DNA from: Basidiobolus meristosporus CBS 931.73
Taxonomy: Eukaryota > Basidiobolomycota > Basidiobolomycetes > Basidiobolales > Basidiobolaceae
Reading direction: 5' to 3'
NCBI GenBank assembly: GCA_002104905.1
Contig: MCFE01000317.1
Coordinates: forward strand, 1 to 64,000
DNA length: 64,000 nt
Shown piece after piece: positions 34,001-44,953 of the stretch; within the stretch, counting starts at the first letter, position 1; each line of letters begins with the position of its first letter. A program made the position numbers and the translations under genes. The notes under the pieces are model-generated. The model had not been told where the DNA came from. It did not search any database and saw only the letters and a list, made by a program, of their open reading frames with translations.

Positions 34001-34264
34001 ATGGAGGAAGACCTGAGAATACGGCCCAAGGCTGAGGCACAAAAGCGCGACGCAAAAACCATCAAGGAAGACTACTACAAGCTGTTTCGTACTCGCGTTG
34101 TCTTGTTATGGATTGTTACCAATGCCCTGCTGGCTATCATTGTACAAGGCAAGGTAGCCAGCGACTGGTATCTCAAATTCCTCTTCTTCGCCATAGCCTC
34201 TCTGTCTTCCATCAAATTGATTGGCTGCACAGCTTACCTCATCCTTAGATTGATATTTGGTTGA
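31094..34264 (+). CDS. Chitin synthase (class I-III type)
   Basis: Four exons (31094-32558, 32623-33008, 33070-33282, 33341-34264) give 995 residues. The first ~250 residues are polar and Ser-rich. The GT2 catalytic region follows: [17 protein letters not shown], the UDP-binding [14 protein letters not shown], a DxD-like LLDVGTRPG, the LAEDRIL motif near residue 595 and the [13 protein letters not shown] motif near 633, the product-channel signature. Multiple C-terminal membrane segments follow (for example [16 protein letters not shown] and [19 protein letters not shown]), then [12 protein letters not shown], typical of class I-III enzymes, and a final pair of helices. It polymerises UDP-GlcNAc into chitin across the plasma membrane. 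There is no myosin motor domain, which excludes classes V/VII. The gene neighbours fit no operon-like logic. Confidence 0.96.
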
Positions 34265-34576
34265 TATTTCTTGGATTCCCTCCATCCTTCCACCTCCTCC
34301 TTTACTATTGCTGCCATGGGATTACGGAGAAATGGAGATCTAGATAAACTAGAGTTGTACCTAATAAAATATTTAGATGGCTGGCAATTGCGGACCCAAT
34401 AGAATCACTGAAGATCTGAATATTATCACGCATACCTATGGGGACTGCGCAAGTAACGTAAGCAGTCACTCAAAGCCACTCGCACATTATTAAGCCACTT
34501 GATATTCCCTCATCTGCAGTGAGTAACCAAACAGCCCAGCAGCACTCCAAAGAGAAGAGTATAGAGAACGCTAGTC
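34265..34576. other. Intergenic
   Basis: 312 bases; chitin synthase 3' flank (AATAAAATATTT at about 34363) and the promoter of the BTB gene. Confidence 0.45.
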
Positions 34577-35647
34577 ATGTCTCAGCCTGCAGTTATTCAA
34601 TCCAACCGTCTCTTTACTTTTCAATGGAAGTTGAACAATCTGACCAAAGAATTTGATTCCCAACTAAGTACCCCCACATTTCTGGCCCAGGAAGTCCCTT
34701 GGAGACTATTCCTAACCCCTTCACGAGATAAAATCCACATCTCCATTCATCTACAGCCAGCCTTACCTCTTTCCGCCCCTAAAGAGGTTGAATTTTGTGT
34801 ATACCTACGCCGGGAGCCAGGAACCCGACGCCGTTTGAGAAAGTCAACCATGCGCCATCGCTTCTTCAAAAGAACCAAGGCAGGCTTTGAGCGTTTTTTG
34901 GCTCGTTCCGAACTAAGCAAGTATGTTCATAACGGGCAGGTGGTGCTAGGCATTGAGATGTACTATCAAACAGCTGAGCCAGCAGAGCTCATGGAAGACT
35001 TGTTTGCTTCTGAAGAGACCGAAAGCGAAGAAGAATATGACGTGCCGGAGTTCTTTGAGAAGTTGAACGACCCCAGCTTTAGCGACGTAGAGTTTCTGGT
35101 TGACTCACGGGTGATATATGCCTCCAAATTCTTACTCAAAGCGAGAAGCAGATACTTTCGGGATCTGTTTGGAACCTCCTCCTTCAGCAGAGATGACCCG
35201 TACAAGATACATGTAGACGGATTTCATTTTGAGCCGTTGCTGGCTGTGCTGGCATGGATTTATACGGGACGAATTCATCAAGTAGCTGGATATGAAGAGA
35301 ACCCCATTGGATTTTTGTGTGAAATGTACGCGATTGCTAGGATGTATTCCCTCAAAGGCCTGGTACTCATTCTTGGAAACCGATTCAACCAAGTGATTGA
35401 TCTGGAGAACTTCGACCAAATGATGGAGCTGTCAACTTCTTTGGACATCCCCCTGTTGCTGGCCAAAGTCTGTGCGTTTGCTGCATTGCGATGGAAAGAC
35501 GTCTGCAATAGTAACGCCCTTTTGAGGTTATTCAAGTCCAAACCGACCTTGTCCAAATTGCTCTTCAATGGAGTCTTAGCCGCACGAGAGGGAGCTACCG
35601 AAGTGGAGCTTATCTCGCTGTTCAAGAAGAAAGAGCATAGCAGGTGA
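34577..35647 (+). CDS. MATH-like/BTB domain protein
   Basis: A single exon of 356 residues. Residues ~10-125 resemble a MATH/TRAF-C sandwich (FTFQWKLNNLTKEFDSQLS, VPWRLFLTP, KIHISIHLQP, EVEFCVYLRR), though divergent and with a basic insertion RRRLRKSTMRHRFFKRTK. Residues ~165-290 are a BTB/POZ domain: FSDVEFLVDSRVIYASKFLL, RSRYFRDLFG, then YKIHVDGFHFEPLLAVLAWI and YTGRI. A C-terminal helical part follows (YAIARMYSLKGLVLILGNRF). An acidic hinge EETESEEEYD separates the two. MATH-BTB proteins of the SPOP type recruit substrates by MATH to cullin-3 ubiquitin ligases via BTB; that role is the best inference. No intron is needed, unlike most neighbours, so recent retroposition or intron loss is possible. 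Confidence 0.8.
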   Translation: MSQPAVIQSNRLFTFQWKLNNLTKEFDSQLSTPTFLAQEVPWRLFLTPSRDKIHISIHLQPALPLSAPKEVEFCVYLRREPGTRRRLRKSTMRHRFFKRTKAGFERFLARSELSKYVHNGQVVLGIEMYYQTAEPAELMEDLFASEETESEEEYDVPEFFEKLNDPSFSDVEFLVDSRVIYASKFLLKARSRYFRDLFGTSSFSRDDPYKIHVDGFHFEPLLAVLAWIYTGRIHQVAGYEENPIGFLCEMYAIARMYSLKGLVLILGNRFNQVIDLENFDQMMELSTSLDIPLLLAKVCAFAALRWKDVCNSNALLRLFKSKPTLSKLLFNGVLAAREGATEVELISLFKKKEHSR

Positions 35648-35930
35648 CAAGTATCATCCAAGGTAATTCCTGGTATATTCCCATAGTAGGCTAATGATAA
35701 TTAGTAGTCAGTTAGTGTAAATAATTCCGATTTAATGTAACATTGTTGGTATGTTAGAGGTGGTTTCTCCGACTATTCTAAAGTAGCAGCCTTTAGAATA
35801 ACTAGCCACCCACGGCTGAGAACCGATTCTAATGAAATCTGGATATTCGAGTATAAAGTTGAAAATAAAGAATGTACATGCTGGTTTATCGAAGTTATTA
35901 AATTGGAACGAGCTGGAAACACTCCCTGGC

Positions 35931-38900
35931 TTACTCTAAAGGAGTACAATGACTAGATGGGAACCAACCAATCTGTCCGCTTTCCATATCCTCTCCATAC
36001 CACATTGCCCCATATGCCTCCCCACCTTCAGTCTTACTCACCAGAAGAACGGCCCCAAGGGATAGATCAATCTCGTCCGGGTGCTCTGCTTGGAATGGAT
36101 ATATAACTGTACATTTGAAGATTTTGGTGGTGCTTCTACGCGGCAGAGGGGGAGACACAGTGATATTGGTGTTGGATTTTGGTGAGATATCTGGGCTCCA
36201 ATTTGAATCTGGCTGACTTGAAATCTCTTCAGGTGCCATAAAAGGGTCGTCGAAGGTTGGGCGACTAGGCGGCTTGAAGTTCAAAGGTGGATTGCCTTGA
36301 GACACTATACCGTTAGAAATGCAGGACGGTTAGTTCGACATCGGCTTTGTATTCTACTATTCGGCTTACCAGATCTGGCCATAGGCTGCTGGACTCGGTT
36401 TGCACCAAGCTTTACCGAAAGACTGGGATAACCTGATAAAGAGTTGAATTCTCAATAAAGCATGAATAACGAATGATATGAAGTTACGTTGTCTCGATTT
36501 GATGCTTTCAGAATCGGTCGACTCGAATCGGCTAGCCACTTCAGAATCAGTAAGATACGAAGATTGGCTGAGGGTCCGGCCTAAAGTAATAACCTAGAGA
36601 TCAGAATCGCTGGCCGCATAAGCATGATAACGCGAATATTACTCAATGGTACGGAATTAATAGAGCTACTATCCAAAGAAGCGCGACTGGGAGAGGCTAT
36701 AATGACAGGTCATGATTAATGGTCGTGATCAGATATTCGTTATGCGTCGTCTTGTGATACATACAAGCATTATCTCGAGTGAGTATCTGAATCTCATTGA
36801 GTTGGTGATGGAATCCACCTTCGTTCTCTAGCGATTGATGATAATCCTGAATGATGTTTTTCAAATCTCCACTTTGTGAACCGTGGGGAATCAGGAACTG
36901 GTGCACATGCTCGAGTTCTTGGGCTAGTCCTTGATAGAAGCTGGCCTGTATACTTGCGATCACCTGTACGAGAACGTTGAAGTATTGAGTGGTAAGTCCA
37001 AAAAATTTCGGAAGTTCATCTTGAAGTTGCGCATTGATGGCAAGATAGTCGTTGGCGGACTTCTCAAGCGCCGCATCAGGCTTCATAAATAAATCGTTAG
37101 CAAACGTGATCCATTCATTCCAACGAAGAGGCTGCTTACTTTATCCCCTCTGGCCTTGATGCCCCGTGCCCTATCATAATCTAAAAGTTTGTGCTCTCGC
37201 TTCTTTATGACAGAATGAGGTTTCTGGAAAAGGGCTAGGAACTCCTCAACCTGGGGAATAATGAGCGACTTGATACTTGAATCCTGAAAGCACAAGTCAG
37301 TTTCTCTGCGGCATAGCTTGGTGTTGAGTGACACTCACCAATCGCCGTTGGGCTTCCATGTAGATCTTGGTCATTGAGAGGCGATATTCTTTGACCTGGC
37401 TTTCAAGTCCCCGCTTAGTTTGGTATCCAAAGCTATCCCCAGCATACATCCTTTCCATCATTTCAGAAAACTTCATCTGTATATCAAGATATTCTGCAAG
37501 AAGGTTAATCGCCACACAACAGCAAAGGGCACAGCTTAGTACCTTGTACTCGGGATTTCCAACTTTCAACTTGTGTAACAAGATTCTTGGCTTGGCATTG
37601 CTGATGCTCGAATTTGGCTAGGAAGACGTCAAATAACACATCCGTCTAAACACACGTAAAATGAGCTCTATAGGTATCCTATAGTAACAGCTAGTGCTCG
37701 AAAGTACCGTAGCATCCTGCAATCCAGCCTTCTGCTTGATCTACAAAATCTGCGCGTTAATGCAATTGTACACATGGATAAAAGCATTCTCAAGACGTAC
37801 TTGTTGGGTTCTCCGGGAAATTCTCTTGTTGATACCATGGCTAAGTACAACTTCTTTCTTCTTGATTCCAACGATTGTCTCCACTATATCTTTACGCTTT
37901 TTGATCTCATTAATCCGCTCGGCTACCTTCTGAATATCTTGGTTTGCGCTTTTTAAATGATTGAAATCAGGGTCTGATTCCGGCGTGAGCACCAATATTT
38001 GCTGGATAGCTCACTTATTAGCTTTGCATAATAGAAGCACAAATACTAATGCTTATTACCTGGAGCAATAGGGGATATTTGAGCACTCTCTGAACCGGCT
38101 TGATCAATAACGAACCGAAATCCCAACTAGTAGTCTGCCCTTTCATCTCCTCTTTACAGCTCTGCCAATTCACATTCGTTTAAGCAAGCCATTAAACAAA
38201 GAATCTATTCCAGTAAGCAAACCTCAAAGAAATCTAGAGCGCCCCGGTGGCTCTGTAATTCATTCAGTCGAATCACTGCTGACTCGTGAGCTTTGCAATA
38301 GTTGCAGTAAACAGTCTCCAATGACCCCATCTGAAATGGAATAAGTTACGCCGCACGTGTTACAAATCTACACCTTCGACAGAAAACTCACCATCAAGGA
38401 GAATGCTTCTCCCACCCATTTAGATGATTTCTCGGTTTCGGCGGAAGGTTCACTGCAAGCAGCTCGCAAAAGCTCACAAAACTCCTCGGTAAAAACGATT
38501 ACCTCTGGCAGGTTGCAGAACAGTGTTTTCAAATCCCGTGATTGGAATACATCTGACTTTTGTGCTTGCTGGTAATAGATCTACAAGATGTTTAAACAAC
38601 TGCGTCTACTTTAGCGACAGTGAATTCACTCACCTTGTCGAGAATCCTTAGATCATTCAGGTATGAAACCTCCGTATCGACTAATTCCTGAATGACTTTC
38701 GATCTCTTTTCCTTGTTTTTGTGTTCTTGGTCGCTGACAGCACTGTCCATACTAGGTAGGGTTGACAGGGATTCGCTCGAATAGCTTCGCGGACGACCAG
38801 GAAGTGGGGGGGAGGGCTTGTAGATGGGAGAGGAACTAGCCATAGTAATATCAGGAGTAGACTCGCTAAAGGAGGTCGTACGATTACGAAGCAGTTGATT

Positions 38901-39912
38901 GAGATTCCTAAGAACGTTTTCATCAGCGTTAACTCTGCCGACATTCCCTTGAGTATACCCTCTAGGTCTATTCATTCGCGGAGATGCAACAGAAGGGGAT
39001 GAACTATCATTAGAGCTAGTTCGAGAGAGAGATACGCTGGAGGGATTATTCGAAACTGAAGGATTATCTGAATGTGATGCGGATGTAGATCTGTCGGTAT
39101 TATTTGATCCCATTCTACGCAAAGGTGGCGGAGCTGGCGGCCTTCTTTTGACCGTAATTGAATTTGTCGGTGGTGGCAGTGATGGAGCATAAGTTTTGAT
39201 GATGGGTGGTGTGGTCATTTCAGGTTTATTAGGGTAACCCGAATTGCTTGTTTCGACGTCGGACTCGTTCTCTTCACTCGATTCACACATTTCCTCGTCA
39301 CTTCCAAGAAAGGGATTTCGTTCAGAGGCCATCTCCTCGTTTGATTCCCCAGGTGTTTCTACCTCCGAGGTGGTTGGGTGTTGAATATCTTCCGACTTTT
39401 TCTGTACTACAGTACTAGGAGCTTTCAGTGGAGCGTACGAACGATAGGGGAAAGAGTGAGGATTTTGAGGCTTCTATAGAAGAACACAAATCACTTTAGA
39501 AAATGCAAAACACTGTTAAAAGCTGAAAGAAGCAACAAGCTACTTTAAACTCGTTAGCCGCTTGCTGAAATCTAGCTTTGATTTCGCTGTAGGCAAGCGG
39601 CGTTTCATCTACTTCGGAATTCTCCTGAATTGATCCTCTTCTAGGAGTAGTGGGCTTGTTCTGATTAGCAGCAGAAAAATGCTGAGGCCTCGTAGGAGAG
39701 GAGTTTGAACGCGCCCTGCTGTCTGAAACTTGCAAGAAATGGTTGTTGTGAGGCCTCATTTTTGCTTCAAAAGCTTGTGCTAATGAACTAACTCCCCCAG
39801 GTTTAGGAGCCGTATCCGAATTGGGAGTTTCCTCCGTAGAGGGAGTCTGGTGAACCTCCGCAGGTCTGGGCGCCAAATAGTTGGGCTTTGGCGGTGGTAT
39901 ACGTGAATTCAT
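35931..39912 (-). CDS. Tuba-like RhoGEF with DH, BAR and SH3 domains
   Basis: I assembled 15 exons: 39912-39544, 39473-38634, 38580-38392, 38330-38223, 38161-38060, 38001-37801, 37740-37708, 37645-37543, 37493-37339, 37283-37140, 37080-36765, 36696-36670, 36580-36488, 36432-36370 and 36304-35931; every phase closes, giving 1038 residues. Residues 1-375 are disordered and proline-rich (KRRPPAPPPLRR). The Dbl-homology domain runs about 380-560 (VIQELVDTEVSYLNDLRILD; LIKPVQRVLKYPLLLQ). A helical BAR domain follows (~590-850; RRLDSSIKSLIIPQVEEFL, KKREHKLLDYDRAR) with no PH domain between, as in animal DNMBP/Tuba and fission yeast Gef1. The C-terminus is an SH3 domain (CTVIYPFQAEHPDEIDLSLG, GQIGWFPSSHC). 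It likely activates Cdc42 at curved membranes. Exons 7 and 12 are micro-exons of 33 and 27 bases. Gene-model details in the last third are less certain than the domain content. Confidence 0.85.
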
Positions 39913-40422
39913 CGTACCGTGCGTAGAATGAGTCAGGTATGGAAGACTCTAGTATGGTAAACACAAGAGCCTGAGCTGGTGTAGCAAATATATATATATA
40001 GTGTGGTGTTGATTAATTGACTATAAAAAGCCTCACCAAGAGTGGTATATTCTGTGACAAATAATTTGATTAATTGATTTTCATAATAATTAGCTTCGAC
40101 CTAGATAGAATAACTAAATGCTGGTGTTAAAAATGAGGGGCGCCAATAAGACAGTCAGGCGAATGCATTATTCACCAACGCTCTTCTCCATTATCTCGAC
40201 CATAGACACTGGCCCATATATTGCATTGCGAGGAAAACATGTATTGATGCAAAGAGTTAAATGACAGCGTGCATAGCTATGGGAATATATTACATGTTGG
40301 AGGATTGACACTGAATAGAGAAATAGAAATCGGAAAATGGTGTTCATGATGATGAATAGTTCATACAGATTAGAAATATAGAACAGGCTGAGTGGCATGA
40401 TCGTTAGCATCAATCGAATGGA
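39913..40422. other. Intergenic
   Basis: 510 bases with an AT microsatellite (about 39988-40001) in the GEF promoter. No coding feature was recognised. Confidence 0.4.
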
Positions 40423-41412
40423 TTACTCGATATCGGCAGCAAACTCGAGGAGCTCTGCCTCGCTGGTTGTATCCGTCCCTGAATCCAACAAGAATCGCCA
40501 AGGCCTTTGATGAACCTTTGGTTTGTATGAGCGTACTATCAAAAGTAGACTGTCTTGCGTCGCCCAAAAGACAGCATCCAATTTAACCCAAGTGAATGTT
40601 GGAGAAAATAGGTGAAGTACAGTTGTAGAGACGGCTACATCCTCTTGGACCTGTTTCATTTTCTCCACAAGAGTGGGAAGCTCATCAGGATGCAGGTATG
40701 TAGCTAGCTGAGATCCTGTAAGCTCAGTACTTGGAATACCCAACAAAAACTCTGCCGATGGGGATGCATATATGATTGCTGGACGCTCGCTACCTCGTTC
40801 AAGAACAAAGCACACACGTGGTTCGGGGTTGATGGGTATATTAGAGTTGCGTAATAGTCGCTGCTGTAAACCATTCAAAAGCATTTCATGGCTTTGCCTC
40901 CAATTCTGTTTGACACGGAAATCAGACGTAAATATCAAGCAAAATAGCATAATGTTCGACGTTTACCTTAGCTGAAACGTCTCCGTGCAAACTGAACTCA
41001 AACCACTCGTCAACTTTCTTGTGAGGCTCTTCAAAAACCCATTTAGAAATCGGCCAAAATACCAGTACAACCATAAAAGATACGTACTGATTTGATTCAC
41101 CGGTACGAATCTGATTACTCGCTTTGTATAGCAACAACATCCCATCGCATCAACATTCACCCAGGACCCATTCTTGTGCTTGATATGAAAGGTAAAGCCA
41201 GAAAGGAAGATGTCGCGAACTAACGTATACACAGAAAAAAGGTGCATAGAGGCTGCCTGATCAGGATGGCAATAGTCTAGGAATTTCTGGCCGACTAGCT
41301 CATCTGGGCGATATCCGAGCAGTTCAGTAACTCCGTTGGAGATGTATATAAAGCGTGGCTCCATATTTTGCTCAATGAAGGCAAAAAAATCCGGTACCTT
41401 TGCTGTGGCCAT
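40423..41412 (-). CDS. PAS-PAS domain protein (PAS-B), paralogue of PAS-A
   Basis: Three exons (41412-41088, 41028-40967, 40905-40423) give 289 residues. PAS 1 (residues ~8-105) reads FFAFIEQNMEPRFIYISNG, then TELLGYRPDELVGQKFLDYC and IKHKNGSWVNVDAMGCC. PAS 2 (~150-255) reads EPRVCFVLERGSERPAIIYA, FLLGIPSTELTGSQLATYLH and WVKLDAVFWATQDSLLLIVR. The second domain aligns by eye with that of PAS-A (EPR[IV]CF, FLLG). Exon 1 is 325 bases here versus 328 in PAS-A, and both introns have the same phases, so the two arose by duplication. There is no DNA-binding, kinase or LOV motif. The role is unknown; by analogy with White-collar PAS-B/C domains it may mediate protein contacts. The ATG at 41412 was chosen because it precedes the conserved first strand. 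Confidence 0.72.
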
Positions 41413-42026
41413 TGAGATATCGAAGGGGACTTTTTCGTTTGGAATACAATAGGAAATGAGGGGTGAAGGAACAACAAGGTTTGCTTGACCGAAAATGAGG
41501 ATGTTACAATAATACGAAATGTACAGGAGATATAGATAACTTAATAAACACTCAGAGATAGACCAAGACTTTAAGTGATAAGCATAGAGTGCAGTTTGCC
41601 AGGATGGGAAGTACAATATATACCTGAGTACGTTAGTTCCCAACAATATCTATCTGGAAAGTCCCATATGATAAAAGCAAGATCCTAAACTTTAATCAGC
41701 TCTATGCATGCTACAGCACTAGGAATTGTTCTGTGGAAACTTATTGGCTCTGTGTCATCCAACACTACTGGAGTACCCATATATCAGGTTCAATAATTAA
41801 ATCATTGTGAATTGCCCACGATGAACGAATAATTGTTAGATAATTGTCGTTGATTGATAGAGACCAACGGATTGTAGTGGTACAATAGCAACTATACAAT
41901 CGTTCCATATCTCTGGTCTATGTTGAGTTGTTGCAATAGAACAATTTTAGTTATTGCGAGGGAATCTTTATATGATGCATTGGTTGTGGGGTAAACAGCT
42001 ACGTTCTAGTGCGTACAATAAACCTT
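41413..42026. other. Intergenic
   Basis: 614 bases; AT-rich with scattered short repeats of ATTGTT/CAATTG type near 41800-41950. No supported gene. Confidence 0.4.
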
Positions 42027-42386
42027 TCAATCCGAGTATCCATAGGAATCTTCCGAATCCGAAGAGTCATCATACGCAGCAGCATCACTCTGAAGCTGCT
42101 GGAAACATTTCATGCAGCAGGCATTCTCTTTGCTCTTACGTTGTTTCTTCGAAAACTCCGAGGAAAGTTTCAATTTATCGCATAGTTTGCAGGTGAGTTG
42201 TGTGGTTGAGGAGGCAGTACATTTCTTACAAGTGGGTCTGTGTTGACGCACATAGGAGCCTTTGTATACTTGGGATTCGAGGGCCTTTTTGAACTGGGAT
42301 TGGGAGAAATCTTGTGCGTACTTGCTTTGCTTGCAAGCGAAGCAATAAACTAAATTATGGTTTTCGTGGTCGACTTGAGCGTTCAT
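42027..42386 (-). CDS. Stc1-domain zinc-binding protein
   Basis: A single frame of 119 residues from the ATG at 42386 (an upstream in-frame TTG is not a start). It shows the Stc1 pattern of two CxxC-containing units: YCFACKQSKYAQDFSQSQFK, then CKKCTASSTTQLTCKLCDKL and KLSSEFSKKQRKSKENACCMKC, with an acidic Ser/Asp tail (DDSSDSEDSYGYSD). In fission yeast Stc1 bridges the RNAi machinery (Ago1) and the CLRC H3K9 methyltransferase complex; in other fungi the domain occurs in proteins of unknown role, so RNAi-directed heterochromatin is only an inference. A Mit1-like remodeller gene begins about 2.6 kb away. The protein is short, and an upstream exon is possible. Confidence 0.75.
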   Translation of the reverse strand: MNAQVDHENHNLVYCFACKQSKYAQDFSQSQFKKALESQVYKGSYVRQHRPTCKKCTASSTTQLTCKLCDKLKLSSEFSKKQRKSKENACCMKCFQQLQSDAAAYDDSSDSEDSYGYSD

Positions 42387-43004
42387 TTGGACTTGTTCTT
42401 TCAACGGAGGGAGCGCCAGCTTTCCTAGAATCGGTTCAATCAGCAGAATTCAGAAAATTGGCTCATTTACCAGAGTCAGATGATGTAATTGGCTATATTT
42501 CATCGAAACTAATGGTAGGAGAAGTTTTTATGCAAATGCAGGATTTCTAAGCCCCAAGGGAGCACCACTAATGTCAAGATAGGCAGTTCTCTGAAGTGGA
42601 AATATGGGAAGTCTCACTGCAGCAGAAAAACTAGATCCGATACAAGCTTCTGGTTCTCTATAATCAAATCAATACTAAGGTTACAAACTGGTTGGGGCTT
42701 GCTGTGATCCAATGCAATTGATAACATGGCTGAGCAGACAAGCAGTAAATTTAATAGGTGATTACCGAAGCTTAAAATCACTCACCATGAGATGGAACCA
42801 ATCAGCTCAGCATAAAGGACTTGTTACATGCCATATTAATTATCGTCAAATAAGGAATTGTGTGGAATTGTGTGGAATTGACGTTAATGGTTACTGTATC
42901 ATCAAGAATAGCAGATACGATGGCCAATTGTTTTGTGCAAAGGATTCATTTAAAGACGAGTGATTCCATTCAGGATTCCTTGTTTTCTGTACGGTAAACC
43001 CTCC
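42387..43004. other. Intergenic
   Basis: 618 bases. A plus-strand frame at 42712-42963 has no support. It contains a short tandem repeat (listed separately) and the cyclin promoter. Confidence 0.4.
42854..42880. repeat. Short tandem repeat, unit GGAATTGTGT
   Basis: Two full copies and one 7-base partial copy of a 10-base unit lie head to tail in intergenic DNA, read directly from the sequence. Confidence 0.8.
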
Positions 43005-44063
43005 ATGCCTGACCTCTCAAAATTAAACAGTAAATATGGTGACTATGTTGAATGCTTAGTTGGTGTGTATTCCTTTGTTTGCTGAGTAGGATTCCCTTTG
43101 TAACATTCCTACTTTATAGATGCGGTCGAATATACCATTGAGAATATTTGGTATGCTGAAACGTCCTTGTCACGCACCAAGAGGCTGCTATTGAGAGCCT
43201 TTGTTCGTGAAACTATCAAAAGTTCCCGTGTGTTTTACTCTACGGTGATGATTTCTTTACTCTATCTTTATCGTATCAAACGGTTGATTGGTTTGGATTC
43301 GTCGCTCGTAATCTCACAGATTCTTGATAGTCGCCACTTACCAAAGCTTCTCTTTGACATTGATTATTTCAGCGAAGACCTCTCTACACCTCTATTTATC
43401 AGCAGCGGCCAGCCTACAGACGCCTCATTCTCATGCAACTCCGAAGCTCGTTACAATAGCGCCCGTTCCTTCTTTATCGGTGCTATTATCGCTGCCTCGA
43501 AGTTTCATCAGGAGCGTTCCCCCACAAACTATGAGTGGGCACGTTTTTCGAAGATGAGCGTGCACGAAGTAGGTCTGACCGAGGTCACCTTTTTACAATG
43601 TTTAAATTATCAACTGTTTGTTCCTGTCCACGAATATGAGTTGTGGTCTGAGCAGTTGATGCGTGAAGTTCGTACCTATAAGGTCAATTCAAGTCTTCCA
43701 GTAAGAGAGCGATCCATTGGCTATACCAAGCTCCATTCAAGCCGGAGCGTTGTCTCAGCCAATCTTTCAAGTTCCTTACCTGTACGGTGCCCCTATCCCT
43801 CACAGGTTTCCAGCCCATCCCTTTCGGATAAACGAGTGTCTCGGCGATTTAAACAACCGCTCAGAGGTGCCCATTTACTTTACAGCTGTAATCAGCGTTC
43901 ACAAGAGAAGCTTGAGACGTTGTCGGATCATGGTACACCACTGCCTCGGGATTACGACCCAAAAGTCCTTTATACATCGAGAACTCCGGAGTGTTACAAT
44001 CGATCACTTCGCCTGCACTCGTATCGCACTCAGCTCATCCATGATTTATCCGCCTCATATTAA
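43005..44063 (+). CDS. Pho80/Pcl-like cyclin
   Basis: Exons 43005-43062 and 43120-44063 (57-nt intron, GTGTGT...ACTTTATAG, phase 1) give 333 residues. The N-terminal half is a cyclin box of the Pho80-like family: FVRETIKSSRVFYSTVMISL, YLYRIKRLIGL, then ARSFFIGAIIAASKFHQERS, TNYEWARFSKMSVHEVGLTE and VTFLQCLNYQLFVPVHEYEL. This is the layout of yeast Pcl/Pho80 cyclins, which activate the Pho85 CDK to control phosphate response, glycogen, morphogenesis and the cell cycle. The C-terminal ~130 residues are Ser/Pro/Arg-rich and probably regulatory. The ATG at 43005 is preferred because the spliced first exon supplies the first cyclin-box helix (VECLVDAVEYTIENIWYAET). Confidence 0.9.
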
Positions 44064-44388
44064 CTGAAAATTAGCCGTCTAATACCATCTTTCTGTTTAC
44101 TTTTCATTCACACTCAAGATATATATTAGCATCCTCGAAGCGCTATTTTTATTAATTCTATATTTCACAATATTATGTTAATAGGGAGGACTAGCCGAAG
44201 CTGGTCAAGCCTACTCCGCAAATATATTAGATTACGCCATATACAAGCTGGTCACTGATCATGTTACTAGGTGGACTTCCATTGCCTTAAAAGCAATGCT
44301 CTGCCTACCCTCAGAATCAGACGAAGTCTTGGTGGTTTCTTATGTTACCAGACTTACTATCAGGATTAACTTCCATATCCACCATATG
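44064..44388. other. Intergenic between convergent genes
   Basis: 325 bases shared by the cyclin 3' end (plus) and a hypothetical gene (minus). No feature recognised. Confidence 0.4.
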
Positions 44389-44772
44389 TCAAAGCAATCT
44401 CTTTTCATCCTCTATCCAGATTTGTATAGTATGCGATCGAATTAGTTGCTGAAGTATATTCACATCAACCTTAACCCAAACCACCTGCTTTTCTTGCCTT
44501 AACCAGCATCGATAAAAGTATGATTCCAATTGATCTTTGGTGATGTTCTTTGTGTGGAAGTAGAAATCATTATTGCGCCCAGCAAGCTGATTCCGAGTCC
44601 AAATTAGGATTAAGCCATCTGTTATATTCTCTTTGGGTTGATGGTCTGCTCTCTTGGTTGGTGATGTTGTCTGAGGTTGTCTAGAAATGGCCACTCTGTA
44701 TGCACTTGCCAAATTCAGTTTGCTGGTGGATATTACGATCATTGAAACAATAGATTGGCACCATTGGTCCAT
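44389..44772 (-). CDS. Hypothetical protein, 127 aa
   Basis: A single ATG-started frame; family unknown. The first half is Ser/Thr/basic (SRQPQTTSPTKRADHQPKEN); the second looks globular and aromatic (DGLILIWTRNQLAGRNNDFY, WLRQEKQVVWVKVDVNILQQ). No signal peptide or membrane helix is seen. It is divergent from the Mit1-like gene with only 181 bases between the two ATGs, so the pair probably shares a promoter. The length and balanced composition favour a real gene, without independent support. Confidence 0.45.
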   Translation of the reverse strand: MDQWCQSIVSMIVISTSKLNLASAYRVAISRQPQTTSPTKRADHQPKENITDGLILIWTRNQLAGRNNDFYFHTKNITKDQLESYFYRCWLRQEKQVVWVKVDVNILQQLIRSHTIQIWIEDEKRLL

Positions 44773-44953
44773 TGTGCTGGTGGTGAATCGTTATTTGTTG
44801 ACTATCTACAAGCCAATCACTCCCCAATGTCTCCTACCCTCACAAGATGTGTAAATTACTACAAAGTTAATTCAATCCAGAAATATATGAACCAAATAAA
44901 TCCGCTAAATTTACATTTCTTGATGCATCAGTAACGCGAGTTTCGTTTGCAGC

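Noticed and set aside
34577-35647. BTB protein as a horizontally acquired or retroposed gene
   Set aside because: Absence of introns alone is not enough evidence; codon use is not clearly different from neighbours.
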